This document shows positions 8,081 through 17,124 of a DNA stretch of 64,000 bases, piece after piece. The position numbers and the translations under genes are program-made. The DNA lies in the NCBI RefSeq assembly GCF_014843845.1, contig NZ_JHQS01000122.1:62001-126000 (forward strand), given 5' to 3'. Under the pieces are notes generated by a model, which saw only the letters and a list, made by a program, of their open reading frames with translations, made no database searches and was not told the DNA's origin. The DNA comes from Mesorhizobium amorphae (GTDB lineage Bacteria; Pseudomonadota; Alphaproteobacteria; Rhizobiales; Rhizobiaceae). Positions within the stretch are counted from its first letter, which is position 1, and every line of letters begins with the position of its first letter.

Positions 8081-8812
8081 ATGCCGGCAACCAACGTGTC
8101 CAAGGCAACACGCGACCAAAGCCATGCGAGGGTCTTCGACCTCGCCGAACTGTCGCTGCGCGAGCTCAACCAGGCGCTCCACCAGCTGACCCCCGGCTCG
8201 AACGAGACGGCCTGGGAGGTGCTCAATCCGAAAGGCAGCCATTCGGTCGCCGTCGGCGTCGACCAGCCGGTCGCCATCGATGTGCGCGGCAGCGTCGGCT
8301 ATTATTGCGGCGGCATGAATGCCGGCGGCGCCATCACCGTGCACGGTTCGGCCGGTCCCGGCGTTGGCGAAAACATGATGTCGGGCTCGATCACCATCAA
8401 AGGCGACGCCAGCCAATATGCCGGCGCTACCGGCCGCGGCGGGCTGCTGGTCATCGAAGGCAATGCCTCGTCGCGCTGCGGCATCTCGATGAAAGGCATC
8501 GACATCGTCGTGCACGGCAATATCGGCCACATGTCGGCCTTCATGGCGCAGTCCGGCAATCTGGTGGTGCTGGGCGATGCCGGCGATGCGCTCGGCGATT
8601 CCATCTACGAGGCGCGGCTGTTCGTGCGCGGCAAGGTCGAGAGCCTCGGTGCGGACTGCATCGCCAAGGAAATGCGGCCCGAGCATGTCGAGCTGCTGCA
8701 GGGCCTGCTCGACCGCGCCGGGGTGACTGGCGTCAAGCCGTCGGAGTTCAAGCGCTACGGCTCGGCGCGCACGCTCTACAATTTCAATATCGACAACGCC
8801 GACGCGTATTGA
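8081..8812 (+). CDS. mgsB: N-methylglutamate synthase subunit B (GXGXG domain)
   Basis: This 243-residue protein corresponds to the C-terminal GXGXG (alpha-subunit) beta-helix domain of glutamate synthase, here as a separate polypeptide. Repeated glycine-rich turns run from about residue 65 to 190 (for example MNAGGAITVHGSAGPGVGEN, ATGRGGLLVIEGNASSRCG). This domain is structural and helps channel ammonia or methylamine between active sites. The ATG at 8081 is 4 bp after the mgsA stop; a longer frame beginning at 8024 overlaps mgsA and lacks homology. mgsC follows after 6 bp. Confidence 0.9.
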   Translation: MPATNVSKATRDQSHARVFDLAELSLRELNQALHQLTPGSNETAWEVLNPKGSHSVAVGVDQPVAIDVRGSVGYYCGGMNAGGAITVHGSAGPGVGENMMSGSITIKGDASQYAGATGRGGLLVIEGNASSRCGISMKGIDIVVHGNIGHMSAFMAQSGNLVVLGDAGDALGDSIYEARLFVRGKVESLGADCIAKEMRPEHVELLQGLLDRAGVTGVKPSEFKRYGSARTLYNFNIDNADAY

Positions 8813-8818
8813 GGCAAG

Positions 8819-10147
8819 ATGACCTATCGCAACCCGCCGACGACACCGCGCAAATCCGCGACCTTCGACGACTACACGCTTTCCGAAATCCGCCGCGCCG
8901 CGGCAACCGGCATCTATGACATCCGCGGCGCCGGCGCCAAGCGCAAGCTGCCGCATTTCGACGACCTGCTGTTCCTCGGCGCCTCGATCTCGCGCTATCC
9001 GCTGGAAGGCTATCGCGAACGCTGCGACACCAGCGTGGTGCTCGGCTCGCGCCATGCCAAGAAGCCGATCGAGCTGAAGATCCCGATCACCATTGCCGGC
9101 ATGAGTTTCGGCTCGCTGTCCGGGCCGGCCAAGGAAGCCTTGGGCCGTGGCGCGACGCTTTCCGGCACCTCGACGACCACCGGCGACGGCGGCATGACCG
9201 AGGAAGAGCGCGGTCATTCGAAGCAACTAGTCTATCAATATCTGCCTTCGCGCTACGGCATGAACCCACGCGATTTGCGTCGGGCCGATGCGATCGAAGT
9301 GGTCGTCGGCCAGGGCGCCAAGCCCGGCGGCGGCGGCATGCTGCTCGGCCAAAAAATCTCCGATCGCGTCGCCGAGATGCGCACGCTGCCGAAAGGCATC
9401 GACCAACGCTCGGCCTCGCGCCATCCCGACTGGACCGGACCGGACGATCTCGAGATCAAGATCCTCGAACTGCGCGAGATCACCGACTGGGAAAAGCCGA
9501 TCTACGTCAAGGTCGGCGGCGCCCGCCCCTATTATGACACGGCCCTTGCCGTAAAGGCCGGCGCCGATGTCGTCGTCGTCGACGGCATGCAGGGTGGCAC
9601 CGCCGCCACGCAGGAAGTGTTCATCGAGAATGTCGGCCAGCCGACGCTTGCCTGCATCAGGCCGGCGGTGCAGGCGCTGCAGGATCTCGGCATGCACCGC
9701 AAGGTGCAGCTGATTGTCTCCGGCGGCATCCGCAACGGCGCCGACGTCGCCAAGGCGCTGGCGCTTGGCGTCGACGCTGTCTCGATCGGCACGGCAGCCC
9801 TTGTCGCGCTCGGCGACAACGACCCGCGCTGGGAGGCCGACTATAACGAGCTCGGCACCACCGCCGGCGCCTATGACGACTGGCACGAAGGACGCGACCC
9901 GGCCGGCATCACCACGCAGGACCCCGAACTGATGAAGCGGGTCGACCCGATCGCCGCCGGGCGACGCCTGGCCAATTACCTGAAGGTGATGACGCTGGAG
10001 GCGCAGACGATTGCCCGTGCGTGCGGCAAGAACAGCCTGCACAATCTCGAGCCCGAGGATCTCGTCGCGCTCACCATCGAAGCCGCCGCCATGGCCGGTG
10101 TGCCGCTCGCCGGCACCAACTGGATACCGGGGAAGAACGGCTTCTAG
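8819..10147 (+). CDS. mgsC: N-methylglutamate synthase subunit C (FMN-binding synthase domain)
   Basis: This 442-residue TIM-barrel protein is homologous to the FMN-binding synthase domain of glutamate synthase. Typical segments are the entry strand ITIAGMSFGSLSGPAKEALG, the catalytic-face block VVVDGMQGGTAATQEVF, and the phosphate-binding strand and loop (IVSGGIRNGADVAKAL, VSIGTAALVALG) for FMN. It makes N-methylglutamate at the second active site of the MgsABC complex. The start follows GAGGCAAG. A rhizobial palindrome begins right at its stop codon, ahead of gmaS. Confidence 0.9.
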   Translation: MTYRNPPTTPRKSATFDDYTLSEIRRAAATGIYDIRGAGAKRKLPHFDDLLFLGASISRYPLEGYRERCDTSVVLGSRHAKKPIELKIPITIAGMSFGSLSGPAKEALGRGATLSGTSTTTGDGGMTEEERGHSKQLVYQYLPSRYGMNPRDLRRADAIEVVVGQGAKPGGGGMLLGQKISDRVAEMRTLPKGIDQRSASRHPDWTGPDDLEIKILELREITDWEKPIYVKVGGARPYYDTALAVKAGADVVVVDGMQGGTAATQEVFIENVGQPTLACIRPAVQALQDLGMHRKVQLIVSGGIRNGADVAKALALGVDAVSIGTAALVALGDNDPRWEADYNELGTTAGAYDDWHEGRDPAGITTQDPELMKRVDPIAAGRRLANYLKVMTLEAQTIARACGKNSLHNLEPEDLVALTIEAAAMAGVPLAGTNWIPGKNGF

Positions 10148-10195
10148 AGCATGATCCCGAAAAGTGGAATCCGGTTTTCGGAAAAGATCATGCTC
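10147..10195. repeat. RIME-like palindromic repeat ahead of gmaS
   Basis: GAGCATGATC at 10147 pairs with GATCATGCTC ending at 10195, with an inner CCGAAAA/TTTTCGG pairing. This is the widespread rhizobial intergenic palindrome. It starts inside the mgsC stop codon and ends 44 bp before gmaS, so it would form a hairpin in an mgsC-gmaS transcript. A diverged relative lies inside the FMN riboswitch at 39765-39812. Confidence 0.85.
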
Positions 10196-10239
10196 AAACG
10201 AAGACACTATCCAAAAATACCATCATGCGAGGAACTATA

Positions 10240-11547
10240 ATGGGGAACGATCTCGCCGCATTCGCCAAAAAGCACGGCGTCAAATATTTCATGATTTCCT
10301 ACACCGACCTGTTCGGTGGGCAGCGCGCCAAGCTGGTGCCGGCGCAAGCGATCGCCGACATGCAGAAGGATGGTGCGGGCTTCGCGGGTTTCGCCACCTG
10401 GCTGGACCTGACGCCGGCGCACCCTGACATGCTGGCGGTGCCGGATCCGGATTCGGTGATTCAGCTGCCATGGAAGCCGGAGGTGGCCTGGGTCGCCGCC
10501 AACTGCATCATGGACGACAAGGAGGTCGACCAGACGCCACGCAACACGCTGAGGCGGCTGATTGCCGAGGCGGCCGGCGACGGCATGCATGTCAAGACCG
10601 GCGTCGAGGCCGAGTTCTTCCTGATCTCGCCGGACGGCAGCGTGATCTCCGACCAGTACGACACGGCCTCAAAACCCTGCTACGACCAGCAGGCGGTGAT
10701 GCGCCGCTACGATGTCATCGCCGAGATCTGTGACCATATGCTGGCGCTCGGCTGGGGCCCCTACCAGAACGACCATGAGGACGCCAACGGCCAGTTCGAG
10801 ATGAACTGGGCCTTCGATGATGCTTTAGCCACCGCCGACAAGCACTCCTTCTTCAAGTTCATGGTCAAGTCGGTCGCCGAAAAGCACGGGCTGCGCGCGA
10901 CCTTCATGCCAAAACCCTTCCAGGGCCTGACCGGCAATGGCTGCCATGCGCATATCTCGGTGTGGGACAAGGCCGGCAAGACCAATGTCTTCGCCGACAA
11001 TGCGATGGAGCTCGGACTTTCCGCCAAAGGCAAGAACTTCCTCGGCGGCATCATGAAGCATGCCTCGGCTCTCGCCGCGATCACCAACCCGACGGTCAAT
11101 TCCTACAAGCGCATCAACGCACCGCGCACCATTTCAGGCGCGACCTGGGCGCCGAACACGGTGACCTGGACCGGCAACAACCGCACCCACATGGTGCGCG
11201 TGCCAGGCCCCGGCCGCTTCGAATTACGCCTGCCGGATGGCGCGGCCAACCCCTATCTCTTGCAGGCAGTCATCATTGCCGCCGGCCTCGACGGCATCCG
11301 CTCCAAGGCCGATCCCGGCAAGCGCTACGACATCGACATGTACCAGTTCGGCCATACCGTGAAGGGCGCGCCGAAGCTGCCGCTCAACCTGCTCGATGCG
11401 CTGCGCGAGTTCGACAAAGACAAATCGCTCAAAGCGGCGCTGGGTGAGGAATTCTCGTCGGCCTATCTAAAGCTGAAGCACCAGGAATGGAATTCCTATG
11501 CTTCGCACTTCACGCAGTGGGAGCGCGACCACACGCTGGATATTTAG
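10240..11547 (+). CDS. gmaS: Gamma-glutamylmethylamide synthetase
   Basis: GmaS ligates methylamine to glutamate with ATP, the entry step of the indirect methylamine pathway. The 435-residue protein is a glutamine-synthetase-fold enzyme with the expected active-site strands: GVEAEFFLI (metal ligands), NDHEDANGQFEMNW, NGCHAHISVWD, and FELRLPDGAANPYL. The length and the N-terminus MGNDLAAFAKKHGVKY match GmaS rather than GlnA. I chose the ATG at 10240 because GAGGA lies 7 bases upstream; in-frame codons further upstream run back into mgsC. It sits between mgsABC and mgdABCD. Confidence 0.92.
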   Translation: MGNDLAAFAKKHGVKYFMISYTDLFGGQRAKLVPAQAIADMQKDGAGFAGFATWLDLTPAHPDMLAVPDPDSVIQLPWKPEVAWVAANCIMDDKEVDQTPRNTLRRLIAEAAGDGMHVKTGVEAEFFLISPDGSVISDQYDTASKPCYDQQAVMRRYDVIAEICDHMLALGWGPYQNDHEDANGQFEMNWAFDDALATADKHSFFKFMVKSVAEKHGLRATFMPKPFQGLTGNGCHAHISVWDKAGKTNVFADNAMELGLSAKGKNFLGGIMKHASALAAITNPTVNSYKRINAPRTISGATWAPNTVTWTGNNRTHMVRVPGPGRFELRLPDGAANPYLLQAVIIAAGLDGIRSKADPGKRYDIDMYQFGHTVKGAPKLPLNLLDALREFDKDKSLKAALGEEFSSAYLKLKHQEWNSYASHFTQWERDHTLDI

Positions 11548-11583
11548 CAGTCCCAGCGGTGTGAGCGGCTTCGGAATGATTTT

Positions 11584-12837
11584 ATGAAATATTCAATCTT
11601 CTCGCTCGCCCGCGCCGCCCTTTCCGGCCACAAGAACTGGCAGCGCACCTGGCGCGACGCCACACCGAAGGATCGCTACGACGTGGTGATCATCGGCGGC
11701 GGCGGCCATGGGCTGGCGACCGCGTGGTTCCTCGCCAGCGAGTTCGGCATCAAAAATGTCGCGGTGCTCGAAAAAGGCTGGATCGGCTCCGGCAATGCCG
11801 GCCGCAACACCACCATCATCCGCTCCAATTACGGCCTGCCTGGCAATACCGGCTTCTACGAATTGTCGATGAAGCTGTGGGAGCGGATGGAGCAGGATCT
11901 CAACTACAACACGATGGTCAGCCAGCGCGGTGTCATCAACCTCTACCACTCCGACGCGCAGCGCGACGCCTATGCGCGACGCGGCAACACGATGCGCATC
12001 AACGGCATCGACGCCGAACTGCTCGACCTCGCCGCGGTCAGGAAGATGATGCCGTTCCTGAACTTCGACAATGCGCGCTTTCCCGTGCAGGGCGGGCTCT
12101 TGCAGCGACGCGGCGGCACGGCGCGTCATGATGCGGTGGTCTGGGGCTATGCCCATGCGGCAAGCGCGCTCGGCGTCGACATCATCCAGAATTGCGAAGT
12201 CACAGGTTTCACGCGCGATGCCAACGGCAAGGTAACCGGCGTCGAGACTTCGCGCGGCAGGATCGGTGCCGGCAAGGTCGGCATGGCGGTGGCCGGCTCA
12301 TCGTCGCGCGTCGCGGCGATGGCCGGCTTGCGCCTGCCGATCGAGAGCCATGTGCTGCAGGCCTTCGTCTCCGAGGCGATCAAGCCGCTGTTGCCCGGCG
12401 TCATGACCTTCGGCGCCGGACACTTCTATGTCAGCCAGTCCGACAAGGGCGGGCTGGTCTTCGGCGGCGACATCGACGGCTACAACTCCTATGCCCAGCG
12501 CGGCAATCTGCCTGTGATGGAGGACGTCTGCGAGGGTGGCATGGCGCTGATGCCGATGATCGGCCGCGTGCGGCTGCTGCGCCAATGGGGCGGCATCATG
12601 GACATGTCGATGGACGGCTCGCCGATCATCGACAAGAGCTCGGTCGACGGGCTCTATCTCAACGCCGGCTGGTGCTATGGCGGCTTCAAGGCGACGCCCG
12701 GCTCCGGCCTGGTCTTTGCCCATCTCCTTGCCCGCGACACGCCGCACAAGGAGGCCGAAAAATTCCGCCTCGACCGTTTCCAGCGGGGCGCCATGATCGA
12801 CGAAAAGGGCCAGGGCGCCCAACCGAACCTGCATTGA
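11584..12837 (+). CDS. mgdA: N-methylglutamate dehydrogenase subunit A (sarcosine oxidase beta-like)
   Basis: This 417-residue FAD protein of the DAO/sarcosine-oxidase-beta fold has a dinucleotide-binding loop at about residue 37 (IIGGGGHGLATAWFLASEFG), followed by the GSGNAGRNTTIIRSNY segment that contacts flavin. Together with MgdB, MgdC and MgdD it oxidises N-methylglutamate, regenerating glutamate and giving methylene-THF. Sarcosine oxidase is the main alternative, but the position after gmaS and mgsABC decides for N-methylglutamate. The C-terminal GWCYGGFKATPGSG block is typical of the beta subunit. mgdB starts 14 bp later. Confidence 0.9.
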   Translation: MKYSIFSLARAALSGHKNWQRTWRDATPKDRYDVVIIGGGGHGLATAWFLASEFGIKNVAVLEKGWIGSGNAGRNTTIIRSNYGLPGNTGFYELSMKLWERMEQDLNYNTMVSQRGVINLYHSDAQRDAYARRGNTMRINGIDAELLDLAAVRKMMPFLNFDNARFPVQGGLLQRRGGTARHDAVVWGYAHAASALGVDIIQNCEVTGFTRDANGKVTGVETSRGRIGAGKVGMAVAGSSSRVAAMAGLRLPIESHVLQAFVSEAIKPLLPGVMTFGAGHFYVSQSDKGGLVFGGDIDGYNSYAQRGNLPVMEDVCEGGMALMPMIGRVRLLRQWGGIMDMSMDGSPIIDKSSVDGLYLNAGWCYGGFKATPGSGLVFAHLLARDTPHKEAEKFRLDRFQRGAMIDEKGQGAQPNLH

Positions 12838-12851
12838 AGGCGGCTGAGAGC

Positions 12852-13127
12852 ATGCGCATTGTCTGTCCCTTCTGCGGCGAACGCGAACTCGGCGAGTTCA
12901 CCTATTTGGGCGATGCCAAACCGGCCCGGCCGGCGGCGGATGCCGGGGAAGACGCGGTCTTCGACTACGTCTATCTGCGCGACAACGTTGCCGGCGCAAT
13001 GAGCGAGCACTGGTATCATGGTGGCGGCTGCCGGGCCTGGCTGAAGGTCACCCGAAATACGCTGACGCATGAGATTTCGGCGGTCGAGCCGGCGGCAGGC
13101 GTCGGCGCCGCCAAGGTTGGTGCGTGA
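12852..13127 (+). CDS. mgdB: N-methylglutamate dehydrogenase subunit B (sarcosine oxidase delta-like)
   Basis: This short subunit of 91 residues has the zinc-site pattern of heterotetrameric sarcosine oxidase delta. It shows CPFCGERELGEFTY at the N-terminus and YHGGGCRAWLKV in the second half, giving a C-x2-C...H...C set. It bridges the alpha and beta subunits and is not catalytic by itself. It begins with an ATG at 12852 and its stop codon shares one base with the mgdC ATG (TGATG), which indicates coupled translation. Confidence 0.9.
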   Translation: MRIVCPFCGERELGEFTYLGDAKPARPAADAGEDAVFDYVYLRDNVAGAMSEHWYHGGGCRAWLKVTRNTLTHEISAVEPAAGVGAAKVGA

Positions 13128-16111
13128 TGGTCGGCGGCCCGCAGACACATCGGCTGAGCAATGGTGGACTGATCGACCGCTCGGCGCCGCTGAGCTTCCG
13201 TTTCGACGGCAAGACCTTCGTCGGCTACCAGGGCGATACGCTTGCCTCGGCATTGGTCGCCAATGGCGTCAAGCTGGTCGGCCGCTCGTTCAAATATCAT
13301 CGGCCGCGCGGCATCCTCACCGCCGGCTCAGAAGAGCCCAATGCGCTGGTCGAGTTGCGCACAGGCGCCCGGCGCGAGCCGAACACCAAGGCGACGACGG
13401 CCGAGCTCTATGAAGGCCTCGAAGCCGCCAGCCAGAACCGCTGGCCGTCGCTGCGCCACGATTTCATGGCGGTCAACCAGCTGTTCGCGCCGATCTTCGT
13501 CGCCGGCTTCTACTACAAGACCTTCATGTGGCCGGCGAAATTCTGGGAGGCGATCTACGAGCCGGCGATCCGCCGCGCCGCCGGCCTTGGCCGCGCCGCC
13601 GGCATTGCCGACCCCGACCACTACGACAAGGCCTGGGCGCATTGCGATGTGCTGATCGCAGGCTCCGGCCCGGCCGGGCTGGCGGCGGCATTGGCCGCCG
13701 GCCGTTCAGGCGCTCGCGTCATCCTGTGCGAAGAGGATTTTGCTCTCGGCGGCCGGCTGCTTGCCGACGGCGGCACCATCGATCGCCTACCGGCGGCCGA
13801 CTGGATTTCGCGGACGCTGGCCGAATTGGCGGCCCTCCCCGATATCCGCATCATGACCCGCACGACGCTGTTCGGCGTCTACGACGGCGGCACCCACGGC
13901 GCGATCGAGCGGGTCAACGACCATCTGCCCTCACCGCCCGAACAGCAGGTGCGCCAACGCCTATGGCGGATCGTGGCCAAGCGCTGCGTCGTCGCGGCAG
14001 GCGCCATCGAACGGCCGATCGTGTTTGCCGGCAACGACACGCCGGGCGTGATGATGGCGTCGGCGATGCGGACCTATGTCACGCGCTATGCGGCGACGCC
14101 GGCAAGGCGCGTGGCGCTGTTCACCAACAACGAGGATGGCTGGCGCACGGTCGAGACAGCGCTCGACGCCGGATTGCAGATCGCGGCCGTGATCGATGCC
14201 CGGGCGGAGGTCTCGCCCGCCCATCGTTCGCTGGCTTCCAAGGGAGGCTTCACCGTGCTGAATGGGTCTGTCAGCGGTGTCGAAGGCGGCAAGGACGGTG
14301 TCAAGAAAATCTCGGTCTCGATGACCGGCGGCGCGCGCGCCGAAGTCGAAGCCGACGGGCTTGCCGTTTCCGGAGGCTGGAACCCGGCGGTGGGGCTCAC
14401 CTCCTACCATCGCGGCCGGCCGAAATGGCGCGGCGACATCGCCGCCTTCGTGCCGGATGGTGCACCTCCCGGCATGGTGGCGGCGGGTGCGGCCAACGGC
14501 GACTTTGGGCTCGGCGCCTGCCTGCGCGAAGGTTTTGCAGCCGGCGCTTCGGCCGCACGCGATGCCGGGCGCAACCGCAAGGCGGGCGCGGCGCCCGTCG
14601 CCGAAGACGAGGCTTACTCGCTGACCCCGCTCTGGCATGTCGCCGGCAAGGGCAAGGCCTTTGTCGATTACCAGCATGACGTCACCGCTTCCGATGTCGA
14701 ACTGGCGCAACGCGAGGGCTTCGAGTCGGTCGAGCATCTGAAGCGCTACACGACGCTCGGCATGGCGACCGACCAGGGCAAGACCTCGAACATCGCTGGC
14801 CTCGCCATCATGGCGGCTGTCAGCGGCAAATCCATACCCGAGACCGGCACGACGATCTACCGGCCTCCTTACGTGCCCGTCGCCATCGGCGCCTTCGCCG
14901 GCCACCATCGCGACGAGACTTTCCATGCGACGCGGCTGACGCCGTCGCATCACTGGGCGGTCGAACAGGGCGCTGTGTTCGTCGACACCGGCCTGTGGAA
15001 GCGGGCGCAATGGTATCCGCGCGCCGGCGAGAAGGACTGGCTGGATTCGGTGACCCGCGAGGTCAAGGCGGTGCGCGGCGGCGTCGGCTTCTGCGATGTC
15101 TCGACGCTCGGCAAGATCGATGTGCACGGCCCCGATGCCGGCGCCTTCCTCGACCGCGTCTACATCAACACTTTCTCCAACCTTGCCGTCGGCAAGGCGC
15201 GCTACGGGCTGATGCTGCGCGAGGACGGCCTGGTCTATGACGACGGCACCACGTCGCGGCTGGCCGAGGACCATTATTTCCTGACCACCACCACCGCCAA
15301 GGCCGGACTGGTGATGCAGCACCTCGAATTCTGCCGGCAGGTGCTGTTCCCGGAACTCGACGTCCAGCTGACCTCGGTCTCCGACCAGTGGGCGCAATTT
15401 TCCATCGCCGGACCGAAGACCCGTGATCTGCTCAAGGAAATCGTCGATCCGGCCGAAGACCTGTCGAATGAAGGCTTTCCGTTCATGGGCGCACGCGAAG
15501 TGGCGCTGCGTGGCGGCATCAAGGCCAGGCTGTTCCGTATCTCCTTCTCCGGAGAGATGGCGTTTGAGATTTCGGTGCCGGCGCGTTACGGCGAGGCGCT
15601 GGTGCGCAATTTGATGCTAGCCGGAAAGCAATTCGGCGTGACCCCATACGGCACCGAGGCGCTCGGTGTCATGCGCGTCGAAAAGGGCCATGTCGCGGGA
15701 CCGGAACTGAACGGCACGACGACCGCCGCCGATCTCGGCCTCGGCAAGATGATGTCGACCAAGAAGGATTTTATTGGCCGCGTCATGGCCGGCCGCGAGG
15801 CGCTGGTCGCGCCTGACCGGCAGGTCGTGGTCGGCATCAAGCCGACGGACAAGGCGCGCCGCCTGCGCTCCGGCGCCCACATCATCCCGAAGGGCCAGAC
15901 GCCTGGCCCGGACAACGACCAGGGCTATGTCACCTCGGTCTGCTTCTCGCCGACGCTCGACCAGTGGATCGGGCTCGGCCTGGTCGAGCGCGGCCGCGAA
16001 CGCATCGGCGAGATCGTCCATGCGCATGATCCGCTGCGCGGCGAGGACTACGATGTCGAGCTCTGCAACCCCGTCTTCTACGATCCGGATGGAGGGCGCC
16101 AGCGTGGCTGA
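13127..16111 (+). CDS. mgdC: N-methylglutamate dehydrogenase subunit C (sarcosine oxidase alpha-like)
   Basis: This large alpha-type subunit of 994 residues has three parts. An N-terminal ferredoxin-like segment (FDGKTFVGYQGDTLASALVA) comes first, then an NAD-binding Rossmann domain from about residue 175 (AGSGPAGLAAALAAGRSGA). The C-terminal GcvT-type folate-binding half runs from about residue 600 (FCDVSTLGKIDVHGPDAG; FRISFSGEMAFEISVP). The C-terminal half moves the methyl-derived carbon to tetrahydrofolate as methylene-THF. The ATG at 13127 overlaps the mgdB stop; an in-frame GTG at 13124 is an equally possible start that adds one residue. Confidence 0.9.
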   Translation: MVGGPQTHRLSNGGLIDRSAPLSFRFDGKTFVGYQGDTLASALVANGVKLVGRSFKYHRPRGILTAGSEEPNALVELRTGARREPNTKATTAELYEGLEAASQNRWPSLRHDFMAVNQLFAPIFVAGFYYKTFMWPAKFWEAIYEPAIRRAAGLGRAAGIADPDHYDKAWAHCDVLIAGSGPAGLAAALAAGRSGARVILCEEDFALGGRLLADGGTIDRLPAADWISRTLAELAALPDIRIMTRTTLFGVYDGGTHGAIERVNDHLPSPPEQQVRQRLWRIVAKRCVVAAGAIERPIVFAGNDTPGVMMASAMRTYVTRYAATPARRVALFTNNEDGWRTVETALDAGLQIAAVIDARAEVSPAHRSLASKGGFTVLNGSVSGVEGGKDGVKKISVSMTGGARAEVEADGLAVSGGWNPAVGLTSYHRGRPKWRGDIAAFVPDGAPPGMVAAGAANGDFGLGACLREGFAAGASAARDAGRNRKAGAAPVAEDEAYSLTPLWHVAGKGKAFVDYQHDVTASDVELAQREGFESVEHLKRYTTLGMATDQGKTSNIAGLAIMAAVSGKSIPETGTTIYRPPYVPVAIGAFAGHHRDETFHATRLTPSHHWAVEQGAVFVDTGLWKRAQWYPRAGEKDWLDSVTREVKAVRGGVGFCDVSTLGKIDVHGPDAGAFLDRVYINTFSNLAVGKARYGLMLREDGLVYDDGTTSRLAEDHYFLTTTTAKAGLVMQHLEFCRQVLFPELDVQLTSVSDQWAQFSIAGPKTRDLLKEIVDPAEDLSNEGFPFMGAREVALRGGIKARLFRISFSGEMAFEISVPARYGEALVRNLMLAGKQFGVTPYGTEALGVMRVEKGHVAGPELNGTTTAADLGLGKMMSTKKDFIGRVMAGREALVAPDRQVVVGIKPTDKARRLRSGAHIIPKGQTPGPDNDQGYVTSVCFSPTLDQWIGLGLVERGRERIGEIVHAHDPLRGEDYDVELCNPVFYDPDGGRQRG

Positions 16112-16724
16112 GTTTTCCTGGGAGGTCCGCAGCCCGCTCGAACGGGCGCTCGTCGCAGGACCATATGGCGTGCGCGGCGACGCAGGCGTGTCGCTGACCG
16201 AAATCCGTAGCTTCGACCTGATCCAAGTGATGGCGCGGCGCGGCAAGGCGGCTGACATGGCCGAGGCTGCGAGGGCTCGCTTCGGCGTTGCGGCTCCGGA
16301 TGCGCCCAAGGCGGTCGGCACGCCCGATGCGACGCTGATCTGGTCGGGACCGGACCAGTTCTTCGTCTTGTCCAAAGCCGGCAAGCATTCGATCGAGGCG
16401 GTTGGCTCCGCTTTCGCCGGCTCGGCCTCGCTGTCCGACCAATCGCATGCGCGCGTGCTGACCAGTGTGTCGGGCACCAAGGCGCGCGCCATGCTCGCCA
16501 AACTGACGTCGATCGATCTTCACCAGGGTGCATTCCCGATTGGTGCTGCTGCCGCGACCTCGATGGATCACACCAGCGTCACGCTCTGGCGCGGCGATGA
16601 CCGTGACGGACAGGCGGTGTTCAACCTTCTGGTGTTTGCGACTTTTGCCGAAAGCCTGTGGCACACGATGCTGGACGCGGCCGCGGAGTATGGCGTCAAC
16701 ATCGGCCATTCCGATGAACTTTAG
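16104..16724 (+). CDS. mgdD: N-methylglutamate dehydrogenase subunit D (sarcosine oxidase gamma-like)
   Basis: This 206-residue gamma-type subunit is recognisable by its position and by the sarcosine-oxidase-gamma segments (TLIWSGPDQFFVLS, LTSIDLHQGAFPIG, FNLLVFATFAESLW). I prefer the GTG at 16104 because GGAGGG lies 7 bases upstream and the protein then starts MAEFSWEVRSPLERAL; an in-frame ATG at 16089 sits inside mgdC. The gene overlaps mgdC by 8 bp. It closes the mgs-gma-mgd gene run and is followed by a paired hairpin repeat. Confidence 0.87.
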   Translation: MAEFSWEVRSPLERALVAGPYGVRGDAGVSLTEIRSFDLIQVMARRGKAADMAEAARARFGVAAPDAPKAVGTPDATLIWSGPDQFFVLSKAGKHSIEAVGSAFAGSASLSDQSHARVLTSVSGTKARAMLAKLTSIDLHQGAFPIGAAAATSMDHTSVTLWRGDDRDGQAVFNLLVFATFAESLWHTMLDAAAEYGVNIGHSDEL

Positions 16725-16740
16725 TTCGATAATTGCAGAT

Positions 16741-16930
16741 CTCCGCGCCGCCCCTCATTGCCCTGCCGGGCATTTCTCCCCGTAAACGGGGAGAAAGACG
16801 CTGGCCGCGACGCCGCGCCATCTCTACGACGTTGGAGATTGGCGAAAGCCATGGCGATGTCGTCCTTCGCCCCGTTTACGGGGAGAAGATGGCGGCAGCC
16901 ATATGAGGGGCGTCGCCGACGATCGCGAAG
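16741..16930. repeat. Paired inverted hairpin repeat (type A), copy 2
   Basis: The left arm (about 16744-16806) reads GCCCTGCCGGGC then TTCTCCCCGTAAACGGGGAG. The right arm (about 16862-16925) is an inverted, diverged copy (CCCCGTTTACGGGGAG...ATGAGGGG). The layout is the same as at 2813-3002: two hairpins facing each other around a short unique core. It fills most of the 400-bp gap between mgdD and tdm; the rest of that gap holds the tdm promoter region. Confidence 0.75.
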
Positions 16931-17020
16931 CTGATTGGTGAAATTCAACCTGGCCGACCGCGTCCAAAAGGCCACCTCCGCCTTGCCAAATCCAACCGCA
17001 CTGCTATTCTTGCTGCTAAA

Positions 17021-17040
17021 ATAATTTCACACACAGGCAA
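17021..17040 (+). promoter_or_regulatory. Shared methylamine-cluster motif, copy 3
   Basis: ATAATTTCACACACAGGCAA shares the AATTTCAnnnnCAGG core with the boxes at 1870-1889 and 6931-6950. It lies 85 bp upstream of the tdm start, just before a palindromic repeat in the tdm leader. It is a candidate operator. Confidence 0.5.
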
Positions 17041-17053
17041 ACTTGTTTCTCCG

Positions 17054-17102
17054 GTGCATGTCGCCCAAAAGTGTCCGGCGGTTTTGGGATAACGACATGC
17101 AC
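17054..17102. repeat. Rhizobial palindromic repeat in the tdm leader
   Basis: GTGCATGTCG at 17054 pairs exactly with CGACATGCAC ending at 17102. Inside, CCCAAAA (17064) pairs with TTTTGGG (ending 17088), leaving a four-base bulge. This resembles a palindrome common between genes in Rhizobium and Mesorhizobium. It ends 22 bp before the tdm ATG, so it probably folds in the 5' untranslated region. Confidence 0.8.
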
Positions 17103-17124
17103 AAAACAGAGACCCAGAGGTGAG

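Noticed and set aside
11584..16724. Heterotetrameric sarcosine oxidase (soxBDAG)
   Set aside because: The subunits are homologous, but linkage with gmaS and mgsABC and the methylamine context fit N-methylglutamate dehydrogenase better.
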